Source: an uncultured Acholeplasma sp.
GTDB taxonomy: Bacteria; Bacillota_I; Bacilli_A; Acholeplasmatales; Acholeplasmataceae
Length of the DNA stretch: 25,425 nt
Reading direction: 5' to 3'
Assembly (NCBI GenBank): GCA_937934685.1
Contig: CALGYU010000067.1
Span: 1-25,425 of the forward strand
The notes beneath the pieces are model-generated. The model saw only the letters and a list, made by a program, of their open reading frames with translations, was not told the origin of the DNA and did not search any database. Numbering within the stretch: position 1 is the first letter of the stretch; every line of letters starts with the position of its first letter. The position numbers were made by a program, and so were the translations under genes. Shown here in pieces: positions 7,690 to 15,561 of the stretch.

Positions 7690-8575
7690 ATTCATAAAAA
7701 TTATTAGAAGTATTCTAATAGGTATCGGTGCAATCTTACCAGGAGTTAGTGGGGGGATGATTGCAGCCTCTTTTAATATTTATAAACCATTAATAGAAGC
7801 TTTAAATCAGGTGACTAAACACCCGATTAAGGCTTTTTTGAGTATATGGGAGTATTTATTAGGCATCTTTATTGGATTAATCATCGCTTTTTTAGGAGTT
7901 ATGAAAATATTTGAATATATCCCCATACCATCAACCTTATTATTCATTGGCCTGATCTTAGGTGGTATTCCAGAAATTTTATTTTATGCTAAATATAAAG
8001 AAATGAAACTTAAAAATTTACTTGTTGTATTTGCTGGTTTTGCCATCATGATTTTAGTAATTTTCTTAGAAAAACTTAGTGGATTTGTGGCAACAGAGAC
8101 CAGTTATTTCATGTGGTTTATTGTCGGTTTTTTAATTACAACTAGTTTTATTGTTCCTGGGCTTAGTGGAACTATGATTTTATTAATGATTGGTTATTAT
8201 AAACCGATGTTGGCCCTAGCCAATGATTTAATAAAAAGTTTAATTGTTTTTGATTTTTCAGTCTTATTCGCCGAATTTTGGAATGTTGTTTTTATTGCAT
8301 TAGGACTAGTTATTTCAGCCATTATTTTAGCCAAAATTATTTCCGCTTTATTAAAAAAAATACCAGAATATTTTTACCAATTCATTTTAGGAATCATCAT
8401 CGCATCACCTATTAATATCATTTATAGTTTAAACATCGAAATGAGTGAAAACAATATATTTAATTTTAAAGAAAACTGGTTTGTATGGCTAGTTGGATGT
8501 GCATTGATTCCACTTGGTATATGGATTGCAAGACTTTTTGCAAAAGGAGAAGAAAATGAGACAAAAACGAATTAA
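7682..8575 (+). CDS. DUF368 family polyprenyl-phosphate transporter (PopT-like)
   Basis: 297 residues with about eight hydrophobic helices. Two related loops mark the DUF368 family: PGVSGG at 20-25 and PGLSG at 159-163, consistent with an internal duplication. DUF368 proteins have been shown in other bacteria to return undecaprenyl phosphate across the membrane (PopT). That activity pairs naturally with uppP less than 1 kb away on the opposite strand: UppP makes C55-P on the outer face and this protein would bring it back inside. It overlaps ptsH by 8 bases and trmB by 20. Assignment to DUF368 is confident; the transport role here is inferred from the family. Confidence 0.88.
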   Translation: MSRFIKIIRSILIGIGAILPGVSGGMIAASFNIYKPLIEALNQVTKHPIKAFLSIWEYLLGIFIGLIIAFLGVMKIFEYIPIPSTLLFIGLILGGIPEILFYAKYKEMKLKNLLVVFAGFAIMILVIFLEKLSGFVATETSYFMWFIVGFLITTSFIVPGLSGTMILLMIGYYKPMLALANDLIKSLIVFDFSVLFAEFWNVVFIALGLVISAIILAKIISALLKKIPEYFYQFILGIIIASPINIIYSLNIEMSENNIFNFKENWFVWLVGCALIPLGIWIARLFAKGEENETKTN

Positions 8576-9161
8576 GGGTGTAGATGCTCAATATCTACAA
8601 ACCATGGGCGTAAAAATAGATATTTCGCCATTAAAACTAAAAAACATGAACAAGGTATGTGTTGAAGTGGGAAGTGGTAAAGGTCATTTTATAACAGCTC
8701 TAGCTAAAGACCATCCTAAGACACAATTTGTTGCCATAGAAAAAATTGATAGCGTATGCTATAGAATTGCTCAGAAGAAAAATGAAATGAATTTAGACAA
8801 CTTAGAAATTATTTTAGGAGATGCAGAAAATCTTGAAATATTTTTTGAAAAAGAAACAATTGATCAAATCTTTCTAAACTTTATAGATCCATGGCCAAAG
8901 GCTAGACATCATAAAAGAAGACTAACATATTCAACATATTTGACTAAGTATCAACAACTTTTAAAAAAAGATGGTAGAATACAACTAAGGACAGATCATT
9001 TAGATCTATTTAATGATAGTGTTGAATATATTGAAGAGATGTTTGATATTATCTCAGAAGATAGAAACCTATTAGAAAGTTCATATATGACAGAATATGA
9101 AGTGAAAAAAAGAAAAACAGGACCAATTTATCAGTTGGTCGCAAAAGCGAAGGTGGAATGA
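8556..9161 (+). CDS. trmB: tRNA (guanine-N7-)-methyltransferase TrmB
   Basis: 201 residues. TrmB methylates N7 of G46 in the tRNA variable loop using S-adenosylmethionine. The SAM-binding loop VEVGSGKGHF is at about 36-45 and the family signature DPWPKARHHKRRL at about 111-123. I chose the ATG at 8556, five bases after AAGGAGA (8544-8550); an ATG 42 bases earlier would extend far into the preceding gene, lacks a Shine-Dalgarno and adds residues not expected in the family. It overlaps the end of the DUF368 gene by 20 bases and runs into the start region of the next gene. Confidence 0.95.
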   Translation: MRQKRIKGVDAQYLQTMGVKIDISPLKLKNMNKVCVEVGSGKGHFITALAKDHPKTQFVAIEKIDSVCYRIAQKKNEMNLDNLEIILGDAENLEIFFEKETIDQIFLNFIDPWPKARHHKRRLTYSTYLTKYQQLLKKDGRIQLRTDHLDLFNDSVEYIEEMFDIISEDRNLLESSYMTEYEVKKRKTGPIYQLVAKAKVE

Positions 9162-9163
9162 TT

Positions 9164-10225
9164 ATGAATAAAATTTATAAGGATTTGATGAATTTAGCGG
9201 GCATAAGTGGGCACGAGCACTATGTCAGAAATTACATGAAGACATACATCGAGAAAAATGGTTCTAATTATGAAATAAAACAAGATAACTTAGGCTCATT
9301 ATTTGCCGTTAAGAAATCTAAAAATCCACAAGCAAAAACCGTAATGGTTGCAGGTCATATGGATGAAGTAGGATTTGTTGTTGCAAAAATATTAGAAAAT
9401 GGCTTAATTGCTCTTCAAAATATTGGTGGTTTAGCCGGTGAAGTATTTGTTTCTCAAGTCATGAATGTATATACCAAAGATGATAAAGTAATTAAAGGAA
9501 TTATAGGTTCAATTCCCCCACATCTTAAAAAAGAACAAAAAAATGACATCAGCGAACTAAGATTAGATGTTGGAGCTTTATCACGAGAAGAAGTTTTATC
9601 TTGGGGCATCAGACTAGGAGATATGGTTTTATTTGAAAATCAATTTGCCTACACTCATAATCAAAAAAGAGTCATGTCTAAAGCAATTGATAACAGATTT
9701 GGTTGCGGGTTAGCATTAGAAGCAATCAAAAAATTTAATGAAGTAGAATTACCATACCATTTAATCATTGGAGCAACCGTTCAAGAAGAAGTTGGATTAA
9801 GAGGTGCAGAAACAGCTGTTAACCTATTTAATCCAGATGTATTCATTGCACTAGATGCATCACCGGTAAACGATTTATTAGATTCAACTAGTATGGCAGC
9901 GCTAGGTAACGGATTTCTTTTAAGAATGTATGATCCAAGAAATATTATGCATAAAGGATTAATGAAATATTTCATTGATTTAGCAGAAAAAAACAAAATT
10001 AAATATCAACACTTTGTTTCAATGGGGGGAACAGATGCGGCTAAGGCATTAGATTTAAATGAAGGGGTTTTAGCAACCACCATTGGTCTACCATCTAGAT
10101 ACATACACTCAACCATTGCGATGATGGAAATCTCAGATTTAGAAAATGCTAGAAAAATGTTATTTACAGTTTTAAAAAAGATAAATAATGAAAAAATAGA
10201 TTTAATTAAGGAGGAAAACAAATGA
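9164..10225 (+). CDS. M42 family metallopeptidase (glutamyl/leucyl aminopeptidase type)
   Basis: 353 residues. M42 enzymes are cytoplasmic, two-metal aminopeptidases that form large tetrahedral assemblies and trim peptides. All expected metal and catalytic residues are visible: H65 and D67 in AGHMDEVGF, D176 in SKAIDNRFG, the Glu pair E208-E209 in VQEEVGLRG, D231 in IALDASP and H315 in SRYIHST. I prefer the ATG at 9164: the AAGGTGG Shine-Dalgarno at 9150-9156 is seven bases from it but only one base from the in-frame ATG at 9158. It lies directly after trmB and overlaps the next start by 4 bases (ATGA). The exact substrate specificity cannot be read from the sequence. Confidence 0.93.
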   Translation: MNKIYKDLMNLAGISGHEHYVRNYMKTYIEKNGSNYEIKQDNLGSLFAVKKSKNPQAKTVMVAGHMDEVGFVVAKILENGLIALQNIGGLAGEVFVSQVMNVYTKDDKVIKGIIGSIPPHLKKEQKNDISELRLDVGALSREEVLSWGIRLGDMVLFENQFAYTHNQKRVMSKAIDNRFGCGLALEAIKKFNEVELPYHLIIGATVQEEVGLRGAETAVNLFNPDVFIALDASPVNDLLDSTSMAALGNGFLLRMYDPRNIMHKGLMKYFIDLAEKNKIKYQHFVSMGGTDAAKALDLNEGVLATTIGLPSRYIHSTIAMMEISDLENARKMLFTVLKKINNEKIDLIKEENK

Positions 10226-11061
10226 AATATCGTAAATTATCAAACGGCGTAGAAATGCCAGTAATCGGGTTAGGAACGTTTCTAATTGAAGATGGAACAT
10301 CTGTCACTGAAACAGTCCTTCAAGCTTTAAAAATCGGGTATAGACATATTGATACAGCCTATATGTATCAAAATGAACACGGCATTGGAGAAGCAATCTC
10401 ACAAAGTGATGTAGATAGAAAAGATATCTTTATCACAAGCAAACTTAAAGCCAAAGCTATGGGTGATTTAGAGCAATTAGAAGCAACATTTAATGAAAGC
10501 CTTAAAAACTTACAAACAGACTACATTGATTTAATGCTTATTCACTGGCCATCACACGATCCTAAAGTAAATGAAATAACTTGGAAATTTTTAGAAGAAA
10601 AATATAAAGCCAAAAAAGTAAGAGCCATCGGTGTTTCTAACTTTCAAAAATATCCTTTAGAAGAATTAATGAAAACAGCTGAAATTAAACCAATGATGAA
10701 TCAAGTAGAATTACACCCTGGATTAAATCAAATGCCATTACAAAAATATTTAACATCAGAAAAAATTGCTATCACAAGTTACGGTCCTTTAATGAAAGGA
10801 CAAGTCTTTGAAGAACCATATGCGTCTGTATTAACAAAGATTGCTGAAAAATATCAAGCAACCATCGCTCAAGTCATCGTTGCATGGGGCATTCAAAGAG
10901 ACGTATTTATGATTCCAAAATCAGTTAAAGAACATAGATTAAAAGAAAATTTTGAAGCATTGAATGTAGAGTTATCAACAGAAGACGTGATTAAAATCAA
11001 TCAACTGAACAAAGGAAGAAGAGTTTATACAGACCCTGATAATAACCCGATCGCAGCTTAA
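10222..11061 (+). CDS. Aldo/keto reductase
   Basis: 279 residues, a soluble NAD(P)H-dependent (alpha/beta)8-barrel oxidoreductase that reduces aldehydes and ketones. The catalytic tetrad is intact: D44 and Y49 in HIDTAYMYQNE, K74 in ITSKL and H108 in LIHWP. The cofactor-binding signature MIPKSVKEHRLKEN lies near 230-243. It resembles the 2,5-diketo-gluconate reductase/YvgN type. A strong AAGGAGG Shine-Dalgarno (10208-10214) lies seven bases before the ATG, which overlaps the preceding stop (ATGA). Physiological substrate unknown; methylglyoxal or sugar-derived aldehydes are typical for this group. Confidence 0.94.
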   Translation: MKYRKLSNGVEMPVIGLGTFLIEDGTSVTETVLQALKIGYRHIDTAYMYQNEHGIGEAISQSDVDRKDIFITSKLKAKAMGDLEQLEATFNESLKNLQTDYIDLMLIHWPSHDPKVNEITWKFLEEKYKAKKVRAIGVSNFQKYPLEELMKTAEIKPMMNQVELHPGLNQMPLQKYLTSEKIAITSYGPLMKGQVFEEPYASVLTKIAEKYQATIAQVIVAWGIQRDVFMIPKSVKEHRLKENFEALNVELSTEDVIKINQLNKGRRVYTDPDNNPIAA

Positions 11062-11092
11062 AATATAAAACAAGAAAGGGATATGAATTAAA

Positions 11093-12517
11093 ATGCAACC
11101 ACAGTTATCAGTAAAAGACAGTAAAAGAAGAACGGCGATATTAGAGGGGAATCTATGGAAAACCATCATGATCTTGGCAGTTCCCCTAGCAATTTATAAC
11201 TTATTTAATTATCTATATACGTTTATAGATATGATATTAGTTGCTAATATCGGCAGTAGCCAAGTAAATGTGGTCGTATTTATCGATCAAATTAAATCCG
11301 CAATTAGCGCTTTTGGGGTAGCGATTGCTTCTGCAGGAACTGTAGTGGTTGCTCGATACTACGGGGCTGGAGATATTGAAGAAGCAAGAAAAAATGCCGG
11401 CTCCACCTTTATTTTATCCCTATTAATTAGTGGTTTGGTAGCCATAATAACTGTAGGATTTGGTCCGCTCATATTAAAAGCGACAGGAGCCACTGAACAA
11501 ATCATCACAGATGGCCTAGACTACTATAATATTCAAATGTTATCAACAACTCTTATAGCCATTAATAGTGTTTTCATTGGATTAGAAAAAGCCAAAGGAA
11601 ATACCAAAATTATTTTAATGTTAAATTTAATTGTCATGATAGTTAAATTGACCTTATCAATCGTGTACGTGTACGTTTTTGACGGTACTGTAACAGATTT
11701 GGCGATGGCCACATTAATTGCTCAAGGGTTACTAACCATCATCGCAATTTTTGTCATGTTTAACAAATCAAACATTTTTAGAATAAAATTCTCAGAAATG
11801 AAATTAAAAAAAATGTATGTTATACCAATCGTTAAATTAGCGATCCCAATCTTTTTTGGTAAATTTTTATTTAGTGCAGGAAAAGTCGCTATCAATGGAT
11901 TGGCGTTACAAACACATCCATACGCAGTAGGAGCATTAGGGATAGCTATGAATCTTCATGGTGGGTTTAGTGCACTTGTAAACTCTTTTGAGGAATCAGA
12001 AGTGAGTGTTATTTCTCAAAACTTAGGAAATAGAAATCTAAAACGAGCAATGAGTACATTCAAAATATCTGTTATCTACGCAACAGTCATTGCTGTCATA
12101 GGGTTGATCATATTGGTTCTTACGCAAGATTATCTTATCCCCTTATTTAGTTCTAGTAAACCGGGAGAAGAACTTACCCCTGAACAGTTTCAAATGATTA
12201 AGTACATGTTTAAGTGGGAAAAATACTCACTTTTAACATCAACAATCATCAGTTTAATCACAAGCTTATTTATTGCGTTTAGAAAAACTTCAGTTTCGTT
12301 TTTTGTAAACGTCATTAGATTGTTTGTCTTTAGATTACCAGTGCTCTTTATCTTTTTAAATGTAGGCTGGTTTTCACAATTTGTTGCACATCAATATGAA
12401 TTTGTAGGATTAACTATGTTTATAAGCAACACAGTTACGATGCTTGTCACTATTGGTTTATACTTTATTTTCAACCACAAAATTAAACACTATGGCTATG
12501 AAAACCTAAGTTTATGA
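11093..12517 (+). CDS. MATE family efflux transporter
   Basis: 474 residues with about twelve hydrophobic helices in two similar halves, as in multidrug and toxin extrusion (MATE) transporters, which expel cationic compounds or metabolites using Na+ or H+. The N-terminal segment ILEGNLWKTIMILAVPLAIYN is typical: a short polar tail followed by helix 1 with its conserved proline. The gene starts 31 bases after the aldo/keto reductase with no visible promoter or terminator between, so it likely belongs to the same transcript. The Shine-Dalgarno AAAGGG (11075-11080) is 12 bases from the ATG, rather far, which may mean weak translation. The -35 of the uxaB promoter starts 5 bases after its stop. 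Substrate unknown. Confidence 0.9.
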   Translation: MQPQLSVKDSKRRTAILEGNLWKTIMILAVPLAIYNLFNYLYTFIDMILVANIGSSQVNVVVFIDQIKSAISAFGVAIASAGTVVVARYYGAGDIEEARKNAGSTFILSLLISGLVAIITVGFGPLILKATGATEQIITDGLDYYNIQMLSTTLIAINSVFIGLEKAKGNTKIILMLNLIVMIVKLTLSIVYVYVFDGTVTDLAMATLIAQGLLTIIAIFVMFNKSNIFRIKFSEMKLKKMYVIPIVKLAIPIFFGKFLFSAGKVAINGLALQTHPYAVGALGIAMNLHGGFSALVNSFEESEVSVISQNLGNRNLKRAMSTFKISVIYATVIAVIGLIILVLTQDYLIPLFSSSKPGEELTPEQFQMIKYMFKWEKYSLLTSTIISLITSLFIAFRKTSVSFFVNVIRLFVFRLPVLFIFLNVGWFSQFVAHQYEFVGLTMFISNTVTMLVTIGLYFIFNHKIKHYGYENLSL

Positions 12518-12522
12518 AACCG

Positions 12523-12551
12523 TTGACAAAACAAGATAAAAAGAGTAAAAT
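12523..12551 (+). promoter_or_regulatory. Promoter of uxaB-uxaA-uxaC
   Basis: TTGACA (12523-12528), 17-bp spacer, TAAAAT (12546-12551). The predicted start near 12558 gives a leader of about 65 nt before the uxaB GTG. The leader holds the operator-like elements listed next. Confidence 0.8.
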
Positions 12552-12590
12552 ATAGACGATGTAAAAACGGCGTCCATAATAATAGACGAT
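12552..12590 (+). promoter_or_regulatory. Operator-like repeats at the uxaB promoter
   Basis: ATAGACGAT occurs twice, at 12552-12560 and 12582-12590, exactly 30 bp apart (about three helical turns). Between them CGTCCAT (12571-12577) is an inverted, near-matching copy. Together 12571-12588 forms an 18-bp imperfect palindrome with CGTC and GACG arms matching at 14 of 18 positions. The first copy directly follows the -10 and covers the likely transcription start, the expected place for a repressor of hexuronate genes. The cognate regulator is not in the window and I cannot assign a family. Confidence 0.6.
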
Positions 12591-12622
12591 AAGAATAATA
12601 CGCAGAGAAAAAGAGGGTTATT

Positions 12623-14056
12623 GTGAAAAAGTTAAGTAAAGAAATTCATGTTAAAAATAAAAGACCAATCTCAATTATGCAGTTTGGTGAAGGAAATTTT
12701 TTAAGAGCATTTGTGGATGACTTTATCCAAAAGTTAAACGATCAAAAATTAATTAATAAAGATGTTGTTGTAGTTCAACCAATGCCATTTGGAAGAATTG
12801 AAGAACTTAAGCAACAAGATGGTTTATACACATTACTATTACAAGGCATTCAAAATGAAGAAATTGTTAAACAACACCAAATCATCGATGTTTTAGCAGA
12901 TTTTGTTAATCCTTATGAAGAATTAGATAAATATTTAGACTATGCTAGATCTGAAGATTTAGAAATCATTATTTCTAATACAACAGAAGCTGGTATTGTT
13001 TATGAAGCAGAAACTTTAAATAAAAATCAAACACCAAATAGTTTCCCAGGGAAATTATTACTCTTATTAAAAGAAAGATATGATCACTTTAATGGCGATC
13101 ATAATAAGGGGTTAGAAATTGTTCCTTGTGAACTGATTGATTATAATGGAGATACACTAAAAAGCATTTTAATCAAACTAGCCCAATTTAATCAATTTGA
13201 TGCATCATTCATTCATTGGTTAGAAAACGATAATAACTACTACAATACATTAGTAGACAGAATCGTTCCAGGATATCCAAAAGATGAAATTAAAACTTTA
13301 GAAGAAGAATTAGGCTATTCAGATAATTCTATTGTTAAAGGGGAAATATTCCATTTATTCGTCTTACAAGGGCCTAATAGTTTAAAAGAAAAATTACCTT
13401 TTGAAAAATCTGGACTTAACGTTCAATTTGTAGAAAGCATTGTTCCATATAAAGAACAAAAAGTAAAAATCTTAAATGGATCACATACTGCCTTAGTACC
13501 AGTAAGTTATTTATTAGGCATTGAAGCGGTAAAAGAATCTATGGAAGACTCAAGAGTCTCTAAATTTGTTAGAGGATTTATTTATGATGAAGTGGTTCCA
13601 ACCATTGCATTACCACAAGCAGATACTCACGCTTTTGCATATAGTGTGATCGAAAGATACTCAAACCCATTTGTTCATCACTTGCTATTATCAATTGCAT
13701 TAAACTCTATAAGCAAGTATAAATCTAGAATTTTACCAACTGTTTTAGATTTAAATAAACAAGGAAAATTTGCAACACATTCATTATTTAGTTTAGCGGC
13801 AAACATTGTTTTCTACCGTGGTGTAGATTTAAAAGGCCATAAAATTCCTTTAAACGATGATCCTAAATTCATTGAGTTATTTGAAAAACTATGGGCAACC
13901 AACGATGTTTCTTACGTAGTCAAAGAAGTACTTAGTCTACCTTTCTGGGAAACTGAATATTTAAGCACTAAGCCTGTGGTTGATTTTGTCACTCAATCAG
14001 TTGAATCTATTCTAAAAGATGGTATGGAAAAAGCATTAGAAAATATGATTAAATAA
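12623..14056 (+). CDS. uxaB: Tagaturonate reductase (altronate oxidoreductase) UxaB
   Basis: 477 residues. Reduces D-tagaturonate to D-altronate with NADH, the second step of D-galacturonate catabolism. It is a polyol/mannitol dehydrogenase-family enzyme: the N-terminal segment QFGEGNFLRAF (20-30) is the cofactor-binding start, and LNGSHTALVPVSYL (about residues 283-296) is the conserved active-site stretch. The start is GTG at 12623, five bases after a GAGGG Shine-Dalgarno (12613-12617); no better ATG is available. It is first in the uxaB-uxaA-uxaC operon, 11 bases before uxaA. Length and motifs favour tagaturonate reductase over fructuronate reductase (UxuB), and the neighbouring UxaA agrees. 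Confidence 0.93.
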   Translation: MKKLSKEIHVKNKRPISIMQFGEGNFLRAFVDDFIQKLNDQKLINKDVVVVQPMPFGRIEELKQQDGLYTLLLQGIQNEEIVKQHQIIDVLADFVNPYEELDKYLDYARSEDLEIIISNTTEAGIVYEAETLNKNQTPNSFPGKLLLLLKERYDHFNGDHNKGLEIVPCELIDYNGDTLKSILIKLAQFNQFDASFIHWLENDNNYYNTLVDRIVPGYPKDEIKTLEEELGYSDNSIVKGEIFHLFVLQGPNSLKEKLPFEKSGLNVQFVESIVPYKEQKVKILNGSHTALVPVSYLLGIEAVKESMEDSRVSKFVRGFIYDEVVPTIALPQADTHAFAYSVIERYSNPFVHHLLLSIALNSISKYKSRILPTVLDLNKQGKFATHSLFSLAANIVFYRGVDLKGHKIPLNDDPKFIELFEKLWATNDVSYVVKEVLSLPFWETEYLSTKPVVDFVTQSVESILKDGMEKALENMIK

Positions 14057-14067
14057 GGAGAAAAAGA

Positions 14068-15543
14068 ATGAGCAAATTCTTAATCATTAATAATAACGAT
14101 AACGTCATGGTTGCTTTAGAAGACATTTCTAAAGGTAAAGTAGTCAATGGCGTTGAAATATTAGAAGATATTGTTAAAGGACATAAAATAGCTTTAAGAA
14201 ATATCTCAAAAAACGAAGATATCATTAAATATGGTGCACCAATTGGTCATGCAACAGAAGATATCTTAAAAGGTGCACACGTTCACGTTCATAACGTATC
14301 TACTAACCTAGGTGGTAAACTAGACTATGCATACGAACCTGAATTTGAACAATACGATGTAAAACCAGCTTCTAGAAAAATTAATGTCTATCGAAGAAAA
14401 AATGGAGACATCGGTATTAGAAACGAATTATGGATCATCCCAACAGTAGGGTGCATCGTAGGACAAGCAAGACAAATCGCTAATGCTTTTACAAAGACAC
14501 ATCCTGAATTAGAAAATTATGATGGCATTCATGTCTTTGGACACCCATATGGTTGTTCACAAATGGGAGATGACCATATAAACACAAAAGAAACATTACA
14601 AAATATTTCTTTACATCCAAACGCAGGTGGCGTTTTAGTCTTGGGTTTAGGTTGTGAAAATAACCAAATCAAAGAATTTAAAGAAACTTATGATTATGAT
14701 GGAAGTCGTATTAAATTTTTAGCAATGCAAGAAGTTGAAGATGAAATTGAAGCTGCTGTTGAATTGTTAGATGAATTATATGAAGGATTAATCCAAGAAC
14801 ATAGAAGTGAAGCAGATATTTCAGAGTTAAGAATCGGATTAAAATGTGGGGGATCAGATGGATTCTCAGGAATTACCGCTAACCCATTACTAGGAAGATT
14901 ATCTGATTATATTACTCATCATGGTGGAACAAGTGTCTTAACTGAAGTTCCAGAAATGTTTGGGGCAGAAAAAATCTTAATGAAACGCGCAAAAGATGAA
15001 GAAACATTCCATAAAATCGTTTCATTAATTAATGACTTCAAAGGATACTATGAAGCACATAATCAAGTAATTTATGAAAATCCATCACCAGGAAATAAAA
15101 ATGGTGGTATTACAACTTTAGAAGATAAATCTTTAGGCTGTACACAAAAAGGTGGAAGCTCAGTAGTTATGGATGTTTTAAGACACACTGAAAGATTAAA
15201 ATCTAAAGGATTAAACTTAATTAGCGCTCCAGGAAATGACTTAGTATCAGTTACAACGCTAGGAATGACTGGATCACATCTAGTATTATTCTCAACAGGA
15301 CGCGGAACACCATTTGGTGGTTTCATTCCAACAATCAAAGTATCAACCAATACTGACATTTACAATAAAAAACCAAAATGGATCGATTTTAATGCTGGAA
15401 GTTTAGTAGATGGCGTATCTATGGATGATTTATTAGAAGACTTTGTGGATTTTATCGTTGAAACAGTTAATGGTAAAAAGACAAACAATGAAATCAACGA
15501 CTTTAGAGAAATTGCAATTTTTAAAGACGGAGTTATTTTATAA
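14068..15543 (+). CDS. uxaA: Altronate dehydratase UxaA
   Basis: 491 residues. Dehydrates D-altronate to 2-keto-3-deoxy-D-gluconate (KDG), third step of the galacturonate branch; the family needs iron. The N-terminal SAF-like domain (about 1-90) is followed by the large altronate/galactarate dehydratase domain with conserved cysteine- and histidine-containing stretches GHPYGCSQ (about 157-164), LGLGCENNQ, LKCGGSDGFSGITANP (about 258-273) and LGCTQKGG. All are intact, and the single-chain form containing both domains is the usual one. A strong AAGGAG Shine-Dalgarno precedes the ATG. The intergenic distances of 11 bases upstream and 18 bases downstream place it firmly in the uxaBAC operon. Confidence 0.95.
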   Translation: MSKFLIINNNDNVMVALEDISKGKVVNGVEILEDIVKGHKIALRNISKNEDIIKYGAPIGHATEDILKGAHVHVHNVSTNLGGKLDYAYEPEFEQYDVKPASRKINVYRRKNGDIGIRNELWIIPTVGCIVGQARQIANAFTKTHPELENYDGIHVFGHPYGCSQMGDDHINTKETLQNISLHPNAGGVLVLGLGCENNQIKEFKETYDYDGSRIKFLAMQEVEDEIEAAVELLDELYEGLIQEHRSEADISELRIGLKCGGSDGFSGITANPLLGRLSDYITHHGGTSVLTEVPEMFGAEKILMKRAKDEETFHKIVSLINDFKGYYEAHNQVIYENPSPGNKNGGITTLEDKSLGCTQKGGSSVVMDVLRHTERLKSKGLNLISAPGNDLVSVTTLGMTGSHLVLFSTGRGTPFGGFIPTIKVSTNTDIYNKKPKWIDFNAGSLVDGVSMDDLLEDFVDFIVETVNGKKTNNEINDFREIAIFKDGVIL

Positions 15544-15561
15544 ATAAAGAGAGGTTAAGTT

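Noticed and set aside
8514..8555. Longer start for trmB at 8514
   Set aside because: Would overlap the DUF368 gene by over 60 bases with no Shine-Dalgarno, whereas 8556 has AAGGAGA at ideal spacing.
11083..11091. Mini-frame ATG-AAT-TAA just before the MATE start
   Set aside because: Two codons only, with the Shine-Dalgarno too close; most likely chance in AT-rich DNA.
13079..13100. TATGATC / GATCATA inverted repeat inside uxaB
   Set aside because: Short arms with a loop of several bases, no T-run and within coding sequence; not distinguishable from chance.
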